Notes: generated by a model from the letters alone, not told the origin. DNA of 64,000 nt from Chitinophagaceae bacterium (GCA_947455215.1 CANGNA010000015.1:1-64000), one strand, 5' to 3'. Shown: positions 34,797-43,920, counted from the stretch's first letter. Made by a program: numbers and translations.

Positions 34797-37700
34797 ATGA
34801 AAAAGATACTATTACTATTGACATTCGTTTGCTCTTTCGGTTCTGCTTTTGCTGCTCCTGACACCGTTGGATGTGTAGGTTACAATACTGATATCTCATC
34901 CACATTAATCCGCAGGTGGTCTTCCGATTATTATGTTAGTTCCGATCCTTCTGTTGCCACTATCGATTCATTTACCGGCATCGTACATCCATTGACTCCC
35001 GGATTAACATATTTAAATGTTATGACGCCTGGTCTCATAGTATTTTTACTTCCCTTTCATGTCTACCCGGCATTGGGCCCGTCAATTACCGGCGATAGTG
35101 CAATGTGTGCCGGTACTACTATCTCATTATCCATTGCTGCGAGTGGAGGTATTTGGTCGAGTGGTAATTCTGCTATTGCTACAGTAGATGGCACTGGTGT
35201 GGTGGGTGGAGCGGCTGCAGGTACAACTAATATTGTTTATTTTAGTGCCGGTGCTTGTGCCACTCACCCGGTGCGTGTATCGGGTGTGCGTGCCGATACG
35301 TTGTTATTTGGTTATCTGCCAACATCAGACATAGGCATGTGTGTTGGCGCAACAATATCAATGACAACAGGCCTCTATGGCATTCCCGGCGGCACATGGT
35401 CTAGTAGTGATCCTGCAGTTGCCACCGTTAGTCCGGTGTCAGCAACATACCCGCGGAGCAATGTTTTGGGTATATCTGCAGGAACTGCTAACATAAGTTA
35501 CACTTTGATCTCAACTTCAATTTCCGGTGGCTGTGCCGACACAGAGATACATTATCATCCCGTCACTGTACATCCTATAGTTTCTACCGGGTCTGTTACC
35601 GGGAATCATTTTGTATGTGTCAATAGCATTGATTCACTACTTAGCTCGATACCTCATGGCTCGTGGAGTTCTGCCGATCCCGGAATAGCCATTATAAGTA
35701 TCAACTGGGAAGAGTTCATCACAATAACGGGGGTTAGTGCGGGAAACACCGTTATGACCTATACATTTCCTGCGTCAGCATGTGTATCCTCGGCATACGT
35801 CACATTTGATATTACTGTGCCGGTACCTGATTCAACAAATACTGTACATATAACAGCGCCTGCGCCCGTTTGTGCGGGTAGTCCAGCAAGCTTTGTCGCT
35901 ACGCCGGCCGGTGGGGATTGGTATCTGGGGTCCGGCACTTCGGCACTTGCAGGCTCTATAGATGCGTTCGGTGTACTTTCTGGTGTTTATGCCGGTATGA
36001 CCGGCTTTGTTGGTTACAACGTTCATAATCCGGTATGTGGTACCATTACAGGCACCAGCAGTTTTACTGTTCTTGCAGCCCCCGATGCTGGAACTATAAC
36101 CGGGCCTTCTGCTTCATGCCTCGGCATTGCCGATACATTCAATGCTTCAGTTACCGGCGGTAGTTGGTTCATATCCCCATCTGCGGATGCGTCAATTGCC
36201 GGAGGGGTAGTTACTACAACTATACCCGGCACCTATTTGGTGTTATACAGTGTTACTAATAGTTGTGGTGCCGACAACGACACTGCGGTTCTTACTGTCG
36301 TTGCGACTCCGGTACCAAGTCCTATTTATGCATCTTCGCCAACTATGTGTCTGGGAGCTACAGTAACACTAAGCGATACTTTGGGTGGAGGTACATGGCA
36401 TTCGTCAGATTCCGCTGTTATTCATTTGGGCGGAACAACATACTGGAGCACGGTAGCAGCACCTTTATCTTTTGGCTCTGCAACTATAACGTATAGCTAT
36501 ACAACTATGTGTGCAGGCACTCCGGTATCAGGCTCTGTTACGGCAAGCTATACCACAAGCGGTCTGGTTAGCGCAGGCACTATCAGTGGCCCCTCATCTG
36601 TTTGCGATGGTGCCTCTTTCACACTCACATCAACAACCGCGGGTGGTACCTGGACTTCTGCCTCGCCGTTAGTGGCTACCGTAGATGGTGCCGGTGCAGG
36701 GCATGGCTTGTCGGTAGGAACGGCTGTTATCTCTTACGAGGTAACTGGTTTGTGCAACTCGTCTGTTGCTACAGATACGATCATAGTTAATGCTATCACT
36801 TTGCCAGGTGCTATATCAGGAGCATCATCAGTAATGGCTGGGCATGACATTACGCTGGCTGCAAGTATTGCGGGTGGTGCCTGGAGTGTATCATCTGCCA
36901 TCGCTACAATTGATGCTACAACAGGTATATTACATGGCGTATCGGCGGGAACTGTTATTGTTACCTACACCCCGGTTGGTTGTTATGATCCGTCATTTGT
37001 TACCTATACAGTTACTGTAACGCCAGCCGATGAGATATCGGGCAGTGTATATTTTGCACCAACAAGTTATACAGGGCATGTACGTGTTTGGCTGATAGCC
37101 TATAGCGCGCCAATGCTCACGGCCATAGATTCTGTAGATGTGTATTCTGCCGGCAGCAGTGCTGCTTACCAATTCCTCAATGAGCCTGCAGGTACTTATC
37201 GCATCAAGGCTGCACCGCTCGATGGGCCACTTACAGGTACAGGCTTCATCCCAACATACTACACCAGTAGCCTCTATTGGAACACTGCCGATGTCATCAC
37301 CCATGCTACAGCTACGGTCAACTCAGGCGTCAACATCAACCTGATGACCGGTACGGTGACAACAGGCCCCGGCTTTATTGGTGGCGATGTGACCACCGGT
37401 GCCAACAAGGGCACGACAGATGGTGCTCCGGTCAACAATCTGATGATGTACTTGCTGGATGCCACAGGCACATTATACCAGTCTACCCGTACCGATGCGA
37501 CTGGCCATTATTCCTTCAGCAATATACCTACAGGCACCTACTATGTATTCCCGGATTCGCTGAACTATGCTACTGTGCCTTATACAGGTATCACGCTCAC
37601 CTCAGCCAGCCCATCATTTGCGGTGGCCAGCTTTATACAGCATACAGTATCGCACATCATCACGCCTATACCAGTTGGCATAAGTGCAGTTAGTACTGCC

Positions 37701-37955
37701 AACACATCTGTCGTGGTGTTCCCTAATCCTTCATCGGGCAGAGTCAATATTGCCTGGCAGGTGCCTGCAGCGCAGGTGGCCGATGTTGTAGTAACAGATG
37801 TAACCGGCCGCACAGTAATAGCCAATACACTAAACATAACAGCAGGCGCAGGCACGGCTGACCTGAACCTGGGTAACCTTGTAAATGGTTTGTACACTAT
37901 CTCTGTAAGATCTGCAGACGTGAACTATACGGCTAAGGTGCAGTTGGTGCGATAG
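34797..37955 (+). CDS. Secreted Ig-like repeat protein with T9SS sorting domain (sibling 2)
   Basis: 1052 residues with a signal peptide (about 1-20, ending FAAPD). About nine diverged BIG_2-like repeats (about 22-745) carry GGTWSS, ATVD and GVSAGT-like blocks and cysteine pairs. The C-terminal half matches sibling 1: EISGSVYFAP domain, GDVTTGANKGTT followed by DGAPV, GHYSFSNIPTGTYYVFPD and a T9SS sorting domain (VVFPNPSSGRVNIAW ... VNGLYTISV). It is probably a surface adhesin or structural protein. A weak promoter-like pair, TTG 34747-34749 and TAATTTTA 34768-34775, overlaps the preceding terminator. A terminator follows. Confidence 0.9.
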   Translation: MKKILLLLTFVCSFGSAFAAPDTVGCVGYNTDISSTLIRRWSSDYYVSSDPSVATIDSFTGIVHPLTPGLTYLNVMTPGLIVFLLPFHVYPALGPSITGDSAMCAGTTISLSIAASGGIWSSGNSAIATVDGTGVVGGAAAGTTNIVYFSAGACATHPVRVSGVRADTLLFGYLPTSDIGMCVGATISMTTGLYGIPGGTWSSSDPAVATVSPVSATYPRSNVLGISAGTANISYTLISTSISGGCADTEIHYHPVTVHPIVSTGSVTGNHFVCVNSIDSLLSSIPHGSWSSADPGIAIISINWEEFITITGVSAGNTVMTYTFPASACVSSAYVTFDITVPVPDSTNTVHITAPAPVCAGSPASFVATPAGGDWYLGSGTSALAGSIDAFGVLSGVYAGMTGFVGYNVHNPVCGTITGTSSFTVLAAPDAGTITGPSASCLGIADTFNASVTGGSWFISPSADASIAGGVVTTTIPGTYLVLYSVTNSCGADNDTAVLTVVATPVPSPIYASSPTMCLGATVTLSDTLGGGTWHSSDSAVIHLGGTTYWSTVAAPLSFGSATITYSYTTMCAGTPVSGSVTASYTTSGLVSAGTISGPSSVCDGASFTLTSTTAGGTWTSASPLVATVDGAGAGHGLSVGTAVISYEVTGLCNSSVATDTIIVNAITLPGAISGASSVMAGHDITLAASIAGGAWSVSSAIATIDATTGILHGVSAGTVIVTYTPVGCYDPSFVTYTVTVTPADEISGSVYFAPTSYTGHVRVWLIAYSAPMLTAIDSVDVYSAGSSAAYQFLNEPAGTYRIKAAPLDGPLTGTGFIPTYYTSSLYWNTADVITHATATVNSGVNINLMTGTVTTGPGFIGGDVTTGANKGTTDGAPVNNLMMYLLDATGTLYQSTRTDATGHYSFSNIPTGTYYVFPDSLNYATVPYTGITLTSASPSFAVASFIQHTVSHIITPIPVGISAVSTANTSVVVFPNPSSGRVNIAWQVPAAQVADVVVTDVTGRTVIANTLNITAGAGTADLNLGNLVNGLYTISVRSADVNYTAKVQLVR

Positions 37956-37979
37956 TAGTGGCCTCGATATAATAGCAAG

Positions 37980-38006
37980 GCGGGCGCATATTATGTGCCC
38001 GCTTTT
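37980..38006 (+). terminator. Rho-independent terminator after sibling 2
   Basis: GCGGGC (37980-37985) pairs with GCCCGC (37997-38002), extended inward by GCAT/ATGT pairs, then TTTT. It lies 25 nt after the stop. Confidence 0.8.
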
Positions 38007-38100
38007 GCTTTAGTTAAGGATTTCAGAATTTTGACTAACGGTATAGGTAATGTCTGTTGCTAAAGCGTTGTAAAGGCAGCTTATTGTTTAAATTTACTAC

Positions 38101-39225
38101 ATGGGTAAACGGATCGCAACGGTATTATTATTGCTGATGATGCACACGGCTGGCTACTGCCAGGTGTTGAAGCCGGGTTTTGATGCCGATGAATATGAGG
38201 GTACACTACGCCGCTCGTGCTACCAGGTAGATCCTGAGTTCAGGGGAGCCACTCCTAAAGAATCGCAATACAAAAGGATATTCCGTGGAAAGCAGGTGGG
38301 CTTACACAATCGGTGGGACCTTTGGTTGAACAAAGACAGCTCGGTTATGATCGTTAACCTGCGTGGTACAACATCGGATATGGATAGCTGGCTGGAGAAT
38401 TTTTATAGCGCCATGATACCGGCTACTGGCACATTGAAGCTGGATAGTAACGTGGTGTTTCACTACAAGCTGGCAGCAGACCCTAAGGCAATGGTGCATG
38501 TAGGCTGGACCATCGGCATGGCCAGCCTTGCTCCCGAGGTGATGGCTAAGATAAAAGAGTATTACGGTAAGGGCATACGGCAACTGATAGTTGAGGGCCA
38601 CAGCCAGGGCGGGGCATTAAGCTGCCTGATGACCTCTTATCTGCGTTACCAGCAGATGGATGGTAACCTGCCTGCCGACCTTACAATAAAGACCTATGCC
38701 AGTGCGGCACCTAAGCCCGGTAACCTGTACTATGCTTACGACTACGATTATATAACACGCGGTGGTTGGGCCTTTACAGTAGTGAATGCTGCCGATTGGG
38801 TGCCGGAGACACCGGTATCTATACAGACCTTGTCCGACTTCAATAAGACCAATCCATTCAGCAACCCGGCAGGCCAGATCAAAGGGCAGAAGCGCATTGT
38901 AAGGGTTGCCCTCAACTATGTATATCGCCGACTGACGAAGACGCCGCGGAAGGCCCAGCGCACTTACGAGAAATATGTGGGTCGTATGGCTTTTAAGCAG
39001 GTGAAGCAATATATGCGGCACCTGGACGAACCAACGTATACACGTAGTAGTAACTACATGCGTGCCGGCACATCGGTAGTGTTAATGCCCGATGCTGATT
39101 ACTATCTTAAGTTCCCGGAAGCGGGTGATAATGTATTCCGTCATCATCTTTTTGAACCGTACTATACATTGGTAGAGAAGATATATAAGCCTGTAGCAGC
39201 GCAGGCTGTTAACAGCCACCCGTAA
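38101..39225 (+). CDS. Secreted class 3 lipase-like hydrolase
   Basis: 374 residues with a signal peptide (about 1-20, ending GYCQV). The lipase core shows VNLRGTTSDMDSWL (oxyanion region), the nucleophile elbow VEGHSQGGALS (Ser about 168) and an Asp in NAADWVPETP. This is the Lipase_3 (Rhizomucor-type) pattern. It probably hydrolyses acyl esters outside the cytoplasm; the substrate is not evident. A 71-codon gene follows after only 10 nt, suggesting co-transcription. Confidence 0.85.
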   Translation: MGKRIATVLLLLMMHTAGYCQVLKPGFDADEYEGTLRRSCYQVDPEFRGATPKESQYKRIFRGKQVGLHNRWDLWLNKDSSVMIVNLRGTTSDMDSWLENFYSAMIPATGTLKLDSNVVFHYKLAADPKAMVHVGWTIGMASLAPEVMAKIKEYYGKGIRQLIVEGHSQGGALSCLMTSYLRYQQMDGNLPADLTIKTYASAAPKPGNLYYAYDYDYITRGGWAFTVVNAADWVPETPVSIQTLSDFNKTNPFSNPAGQIKGQKRIVRVALNYVYRRLTKTPRKAQRTYEKYVGRMAFKQVKQYMRHLDEPTYTRSSNYMRAGTSVVLMPDADYYLKFPEAGDNVFRHHLFEPYYTLVEKIYKPVAAQAVNSHP

Positions 39226-39235
39226 CCAATGACGC

Positions 39236-39451
39236 ATGAAACCATACCAAAGCAAAAGCGGTAAGAAGAGCGGGGTAGTGGCTTATAGCGCGGGTGCCGA
39301 TCATATTTTTATCAGGTTTTCAAGCGGTGCAGCATATAAATATACTTACGAATCGGCCGGAGAGCGTACCGTAGAAACAATGAAAGAATTAGCCGACCGG
39401 CAGGAAGGGCTCAGCAGGTACATCTCGTTCCATCAACCAGGGTACGAATAG
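39236..39451 (+). CDS. Small protein, possibly KTSC-like
   Basis: 71 residues with a basic N terminus (MKPYQSKSGKKSG). The core VVAYSAGADHIFIRFSSGAAYKYTYES reads as three beta strands similar to the KTSC domain (a small fold around a strand pair followed by YxY). The rest is a short helix. The family call is tentative. It lies 10 nt after the lipase gene and ends 1 nt before the convergent cysteine-cluster gene. Confidence 0.6.
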   Translation: MKPYQSKSGKKSGVVAYSAGADHIFIRFSSGAAYKYTYESAGERTVETMKELADRQEGLSRYISFHQPGYE

Positions 39452-39452
39452 T

Positions 39453-39935
39453 TTACTTTTCTTTGCGGCCTTCTGTTGCCAGCAGCTGCTCCATTACGTA
39501 ATGCGTGGCGGGGCACACAGTGGCATTCATCAGTGTAAGGGATACCCGCTTGATCAGCACATCCTCATCAGTATAAGGATAGCGGGCACAGTCTGAAGGG
39601 CGATCGTCGTAAATATTGCAGGTATTGTCTTCGGCCAGGAACGGGCAAGGTTTGGTGCGCGATACGTAATCACCCTCTTTATCCAGTACCAGGTAGCGCG
39701 CTACCAGCTCTCCTTCTTTAATGCGCAATGCCTTAGCTATACGCTTGATATCTGGTTGCTTAAAGCGGGGAGAGTAGTTCTTGCAGCAGTTGGCGCACTG
39801 CAGGCAGTCTATTTTGGCAAAGGCTTCATCATGCAGCTTAGGCAGGGCACGGAGCATATTGTTCTTGTTGCCGCGCTCCAGCATCTGCTTATACTGCTTC
39901 TGATGTTCTTTTGCTTCTTTCTGCCACGGATCCAT
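39453..39935 (-). CDS. YkgJ-family cysteine-cluster protein (putative Zn/Fe-S binding)
   Basis: 160 residues. The cysteines are arranged CLQCANCCKN, TKPCPFLAEDNTCNIYDDRPSDCARYP, which matches the YkgJ (CxCxxCC) family thought to coordinate zinc or an iron-sulfur cluster. The first 35 residues are a charged helix. No membrane segment. Function not established. It lies behind parB in the same direction but across a repeat-rich gap. Confidence 0.9.
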   Translation of the reverse strand: MDPWQKEAKEHQKQYKQMLERGNKNNMLRALPKLHDEAFAKIDCLQCANCCKNYSPRFKQPDIKRIAKALRIKEGELVARYLVLDKEGDYVSRTKPCPFLAEDNTCNIYDDRPSDCARYPYTDEDVLIKRVSLTLMNATVCPATHYVMEQLLATEGRKEK

Positions 39936-39938
39936 AAT

Positions 39939-39968
39939 AGTATAAAGTAGTAAGTAGAAAGTCTAAAG
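39939..39968. repeat. AGTATAAAGT direct repeat, copy 1
   Basis: A 30-nt sequence beginning AGTATAAAGTAG. It matches 41912-41941 in 27 of 30 positions, so the pair flanks parB-parA. Confidence 0.7.
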
Positions 39969-40010
39969 CTGTGTTTTTGGCAAGTTTGTATCTGCCCTGT
40001 TTAAGCAGAA

Positions 40011-40098
40011 TATCTTTCGCCCTTACAGGGCTTATTGAGGTTTTATTGTTACCCGGGACTATGTCCCGGGCTATTGTCTTTCGCGCTTTCAGCGCTTA
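40011..40098. repeat. REP-like element with three small hairpins
   Basis: Three consecutive palindromes: GCCC TTACA GGGC (40019-40031), CCCGGGAC TAT GTCCCGGG (40052-40070) and GCGC TTTCA GCGC (40083-40095). CTTTCGC occurs on both sides. This is a typical dispersed Bacteroidota intergenic repeat. The whole gap 39936-40177 has no gene. Confidence 0.75.
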
Positions 40099-40177
40099 GT
40101 GCCGTATTGAACAGGTATTTGTCGGAGGTAGCGTAATAATAAGCAACGACTTTCGACTTATTACTTACGACTCTCTA

Positions 40178-41098
40178 TCAAATACTCATTTTATCCATGA
40201 TGCGCTCCAGGTCCTCGTCGCTGTAAAACTCTATCAGGATGCTGCCTTTGCCGTTTTTCTTACGGTCCAGCTTTACCCGTGTAGATAAGTGAGAGGCCAT
40301 ATTGTCTTCTATGCGCTTGTATGCCGGTGGCAACTTAGCCACTGCCGGTGTCGCTGTTTTAGAGGCCTTCTCGGTACCCATGTCTTTAACCAACTGCTCT
40401 ACCTGCCTTACAGACAGGCCGCGGCTTAACGTCTCGCGGAAGGCATACAATTGCTGGTCTATATGATCGAGGGCAATGATAGCGCGGGCATGGCCCATGC
40501 TCAACTGGCCATCGCGTACCGCTTTCTGTATATCCGGGGGCAGTTTCAGCAGGCGCAGGTAGTTGGCTACAGTGCTGCGCTCCTTCTTCATCCTATCGGC
40601 TACCTGTTCCTGTGTCAGTTCACACTCGTCCATCAGGCGGCGATAGCTCATGGCTATTTCTATCGCATTCAGGTTCTCGCGCTGCAGGTTTTCCAGCAGG
40701 GCCATCTCCAGCAGCTCCTGGCTGTCGGCGGTGCGTACATAGGCAGGAATATCTTTCAGGCCGGCCATCTGCGATGCCCGCCAGCGGCGTTCGCCGGAGA
40801 TAAGCTGGTATTTATTGGTGCCGGTTTTGATAACGGTAACCGGCTGTATGATATCGTGCAGCTTGATGCTTTCCGATAATTCTTTAAGCGCCTGTTCGTC
40901 AAAGTCATGTCGTGGCTGCTTAGGGTTTACTTCTATCTGCTCAACTGGTATGCGCGCTATTGTGCCGCTGTTGGGTGTAGCTGCGCCGCTTGCTGTGCCA
41001 GGTACGCCCGGTTTTGGTGCCTTTATTTCTTCGTCTATATTGTCCAGCAGCGCGCGTATACCTTTACCCAGCGCAGATTTCTTATTTACTTGCGACAT
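40178..41098 (-). CDS. parB: Chromosome-partitioning protein ParB
   Basis: 306 residues. The N-terminal ParB/Sulfiredoxin-like CTP-binding domain shows QPRHDFDEQALKELSESI and ISGERRWRASQMAGL (GERRxR). A helix-turn-helix follows (LTQEQVADRMKKERSTVANYLRLLKLP), then a C-terminal dimerisation domain (LIEFYSDEDLERIM). ParB spreads from parS sites and works with ParA in chromosome segregation. It lies 2 nt downstream of parA in the same operon. No parS-like palindrome was noticed within the window. Confidence 0.96.
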   Translation of the reverse strand: MSQVNKKSALGKGIRALLDNIDEEIKAPKPGVPGTASGAATPNSGTIARIPVEQIEVNPKQPRHDFDEQALKELSESIKLHDIIQPVTVIKTGTNKYQLISGERRWRASQMAGLKDIPAYVRTADSQELLEMALLENLQRENLNAIEIAMSYRRLMDECELTQEQVADRMKKERSTVANYLRLLKLPPDIQKAVRDGQLSMGHARAIIALDHIDQQLYAFRETLSRGLSVRQVEQLVKDMGTEKASKTATPAVAKLPPAYKRIEDNMASHLSTRVKLDRKKNGKGSILIEFYSDEDLERIMDKMSI

Positions 41099-41100
41099 GC

Positions 41101-41904
41101 TTATTTCTCCAGTATTTTATCCTCGTTCTTTATTTTGGTCAGGTTGTTCTTCTGCAGTATTTCCTTGGCCAGGTTCAGGTAGTTGACGGCACCGGTGCTT
41201 TCGGCATCGTACAGCAATACTGGTTTGCCAAAGCTTGGTGCTTCGCCCAGCCTTGTATTACGGTGCAGAATGGTATTGAATACCAGTTCTGCAAAGTGGT
41301 TCTTTATCTCTTCTACAACCTGGTTGCTCAGGCGCAGGCGGCCATCGTACATGGTCATCAGGATGCCTTCTATCTTCAGTTCAGAGTTGATGCGTGTCTG
41401 AACGATCTTGATGGTATTGAGCAATTTGCCCAGGCCTTCGAGGGCGAAGTACTCGCACTGTACCGGGATGATAACACTATCGGATGCAGACAATGAATTG
41501 ACGGTAATAAGGCCTAGTGAAGGCGAACAGTCGATGATGATGAAATCATAATTGTTCATTTCCGGCTCCAGTGCCTTACGCAATACATGCTCCCTGTTGG
41601 GGTGGTTGATGAGCTCTATCTCCGCACCTACAAGGTCCAGGTGGCTGGGCAACAGGTACAGGTTAGGCGTTTCTGTTTCCAGTACAACCTGGTTCACAGG
41701 CGTTTCGTTCACCATGCAGTCGTACAGGCTCAGCTGTATGTTCTTCAGGTCGAAGCCATTGCCCGTAGTGCTGTTGGCCTGGGGGTCAGCATCGATCAAC
41801 AGAGTTTTATATTCCAGTACGGCAAGACTAGCTGCAAGGTTGATTGCAGTTGTTGTTTTACCTACGCCACCTTTCTGATTCGCTATTGCGATTACTTTTG
41901 CCAT
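41101..41904 (-). CDS. parA: Chromosome-partitioning ATPase ParA
   Basis: 267 residues of the ParA/Soj MinD-like ATPase family. The deviant Walker A motif is KGGVGKTTTAINLAASLA (residues about 11-28), Walker A' LLIDADPQANS, and FIIIDCSPSLGLIT. ParA binds DNA non-specifically and drives movement of ParB-parS complexes. The only ATG is at 41904. It precedes parB by 2 nt. The pair is bracketed by similar 30-nt repeats at 39939-39968 and 41912-41941. Confidence 0.97.
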   Translation of the reverse strand: MAKVIAIANQKGGVGKTTTAINLAASLAVLEYKTLLIDADPQANSTTGNGFDLKNIQLSLYDCMVNETPVNQVVLETETPNLYLLPSHLDLVGAEIELINHPNREHVLRKALEPEMNNYDFIIIDCSPSLGLITVNSLSASDSVIIPVQCEYFALEGLGKLLNTIKIVQTRINSELKIEGILMTMYDGRLRLSNQVVEEIKNHFAELVFNTILHRNTRLGEAPSFGKPVLLYDAESTGAVNYLNLAKEILQKNNLTKIKNEDKILEK

Positions 41905-41911
41905 TTTCTTT

Positions 41912-41941
41912 AGTATAAAGTCTTAAGTAGAAAGTATAAAG
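41912..41941. repeat. AGTATAAAGT direct repeat, copy 2
   Basis: A 30-nt sequence beginning AGTATAAAGTCT, 27 of 30 identical to 39939-39968. It lies 7 nt upstream of the parA start codon. Confidence 0.7.
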
Positions 41942-41979
41942 TTCTGCTCAGACAAGTTTTGACGCAAGGTCAAAATTTT

Positions 41980-42654
41980 TTACAATTCTATTGTTGCACC
42001 TATCTCCGGCAGTATCAGTTCTATACCCGCTGCTGCAAATTTAGCTTTTACTGCATCGTGGTCTATTTTGATATAACCGAATGTGTCGAAGTGACAACCG
42101 ATCACTTTTTTGCACTGGATGAACTCAGCTGCTTTTATCGCATCATCGGCATCCATAGTAAAGTTGCCACCTATTGGCAATATTGCGAAGTCAACCTTGG
42201 CATAATGAGGGATGAGTTTCATGTCCATCATCAGGCAAGTATCGCCGCTGTAGTAGAATGGCTTTTCGCCGTGTACCACGAAACCGCCTGGGTTGCCACC
42301 GGGAGTGCCATCGGGCAGGGTACTGCTGTGCCATGCCGGTACAAAGTTCAGGCGGCCAAAGTCGAAATTGGCTGAGCCGAAGTTCATAGGATGTGCATTC
42401 TTGATGCCTTGTTTTTGTGCCCATTCCACTATTTCGTATGCGCCGATCACTTTGGCGCCGGTACGCTTGCCGATAGGAATGAGGTCGGCCACGTGATCGC
42501 CATGACCATGTGACACGAGTATGAAATCTGCTTCTATAGAATTGATATCAATGCTTTTAGCCAGTTCGTTGTAAGAAATGAACGGGTCGAAAAGTATCTT
42601 TTTGCCGGCTGTTTCAACGGCAAAGCACGAGTGTCCGTAGTAGGTAAATTTCAT
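41980..42654 (-). CDS. Metallo-beta-lactamase-fold hydrolase (UPF0173 type)
   Basis: 224 residues. It opens MKFTYYGHSCFAVET and has the metal motif VSHGHGDHVAD (HxHxDH), plus later HSSTLPDGTPGGNPGGFV and CHFDTFGYIKID, which carry further metal ligands. These features fit the UPF0173 group of metal-dependent hydrolases, whose substrate is not settled. It is cytoplasmic, with a predicted promoter 29 nt upstream (see 42683-42715). No operon partner is obvious. Confidence 0.93.
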   Translation of the reverse strand: MKFTYYGHSCFAVETAGKKILFDPFISYNELAKSIDINSIEADFILVSHGHGDHVADLIPIGKRTGAKVIGAYEIVEWAQKQGIKNAHPMNFGSANFDFGRLNFVPAWHSSTLPDGTPGGNPGGFVVHGEKPFYYSGDTCLMMDMKLIPHYAKVDFAILPIGGNFTMDADDAIKAAEFIQCKKVIGCHFDTFGYIKIDHDAVKAKFAAAGIELILPEIGATIEL

Positions 42655-43101
42655 AATAAAAAACGTATGCTTTTTAGTGCTGCAAAGGTAGTTATTTAAT
42701 TGCGAAATGGCTCAATAGCCTGATCGCTCAATTTACGAAATCTGACGATTTGATAATGTACTTCTTTGTCTCGGCACTTTACGGGTTTCAGCAATTACCG
42801 GGCGCCAGTTACCGGTAGTGGGCTTTCTTCTTTTGTGCGTATTTCCGGAAGTGAGAATGGTGTATTTATTTGATGGTCAATTGTTTGCGTTGAAATTATG
42901 TAACTTGACGACCAGTAAAAACCGGAAATGAACCGGTAAAATCGGAAACGGACCGGAAATGGAAACGGGAACCGGGAGCGGATCGAAATGACCCAACAAC
43001 TGCAAACAGGCAATCGCTTTAGTGCAATATACATTACTGCAGCAGCCGTTCCCAAATTTATTTTGGAAACGGCTCCTCCCGAAAGTGAATGCCTAAGCGG
43101 T
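42655..43101. other. Gene-free 447-bp interval
   Basis: No convincing gene. It holds the promoter of the UPF0173-type gene (42683-42715), a purine-rich run with degenerate (A)CCGGAAA repeats (about 42910-42980), and a hairpin at 43044-43074 (AGCCGTT against AACGGCT with an inner CCAAA/TTTGG stem). An open frame at 42795-43055 on the minus strand gives a basic, aromatic-rich, unlikely protein and is discarded. Confidence 0.7.
42683..42715 (-). promoter_or_regulatory. Predicted promoter of the UPF0173-type gene
   Basis: On the minus strand TTG (42715-42713) is followed after 22 nt by TACCTTTG (42690-42683), the full TAnnTTTG consensus. The ATG lies at 42654. Confidence 0.55.
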
Positions 43102-43797
43102 TTATTTTTTGTCCTGCATTAATTTCCGGCTCTTTTTTGTGTTGATTATCTTTTGGATGCCGATAGAGAGTTGTTTTGCAAAGTCTATTGTTACACGGTC
43201 ATAATTATCGAAGCCGTAGACGCCACTATGTTCATATTGGATACCACCTATAGAAGCATGAACTCCATATCCTTTATATATGGTCATTGCAATTGCGGGA
43301 GTAAGATTAACAAAGCCATTGTCCCGGTAATAGGGCGTTTCGGTATTTATCCCTGCATTTGTTAAGGGTGTACTTGGGCCTAAACGCGTGCCAAACTGGC
43401 TTTCATTGCTTCTAAACACAAATCCGCCATTTAACTGGACATAAAAGAAAAAACGTTTGTTGATATTATACACATACCTTGCCCATAACCCCAATTTATC
43501 TATCGACCGGTGATATGGTAAATATATGGTATAGACTGTAGGGCCAAATGCCGAATTATAGGATGCAGTGTCAGATTTGAGATATTGTTTTTCCCCTTTA
43601 CTCCAGGATAATCCGAATGCCCAGTGTTTCCCAACCTGTTTTCCGACAATCAGGTCTGCTTGCCAGTTATTAAGGGATGCATAATTGTCTTTTTGGTGAT
43701 CATAAAAGCCGCTAGCATCTATTAGCCAGGTATACTTCTGGGCATTAACAGAGATTGTTGCCAATAACAGGCAAGTGATGGTCAATAGTTTTTTCAT
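43102..43797 (-). CDS. Secreted barrel-like protein, paralogue 3 of tandem triplet B
   Basis: 231 residues with a signal peptide (about 1-19, ending SVNAQ). It is a diverged member of triplet B: TWLIDASGFYDHQ, GLWARYVYNINKRFFFYVQLNGG, YGVHASIGGIQYEHSG and a C-terminal LSIGIQKIINTKK correspond to blocks in the two genes upstream. The strands alternate aromatic and polar residues, suggesting an outer-membrane barrel. Function unknown. It is the last gene of the triplet. Confidence 0.75.
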   Translation of the reverse strand: MKKLLTITCLLLATISVNAQKYTWLIDASGFYDHQKDNYASLNNWQADLIVGKQVGKHWAFGLSWSKGEKQYLKSDTASYNSAFGPTVYTIYLPYHRSIDKLGLWARYVYNINKRFFFYVQLNGGFVFRSNESQFGTRLGPSTPLTNAGINTETPYYRDNGFVNLTPAIAMTIYKGYGVHASIGGIQYEHSGVYGFDNYDRVTIDFAKQLSIGIQKIINTKKSRKLMQDKK

Positions 43798-43890
43798 ATA
43801 GTGTGGCAGTTGTGTTCACTATAACGGAGATAGGTTAATATTATTATGTCTTTTAAATATCTGATCGATGATCAGATTGAATCTAAAGAT

Positions 43891-43920
43891 AAAATGAGAT
43901 GCCATCTGACATCTCATTTT
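43891..43920 (-). terminator. Terminator after paralogue 2 of triplet B
   Basis: AAAATGAGATG (43891-43901) pairs perfectly with CATCTCATTTT (43910-43920); T-rich sequence follows on the minus strand. It separates paralogue 2 from paralogue 3. Confidence 0.8.

Noticed and set aside
40178-42654. Search for parS near parAB
   Set aside because: CACGTG-type centres seen here (for example near 42490) lack the flanking TGTTTC/GAAACA arms of parS.
42795-43055. 86-codon minus-strand frame in the 447-bp gap
   Set aside because: Low-complexity, Phe/Arg-rich product from the CCGGAAA run; no start signal, no similarity, not conserved in style with neighbours.
43044-43074. Terminator for paralogue 3 of triplet B
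   Set aside because: The hairpin is good, but there is no T tract on the minus-strand side.
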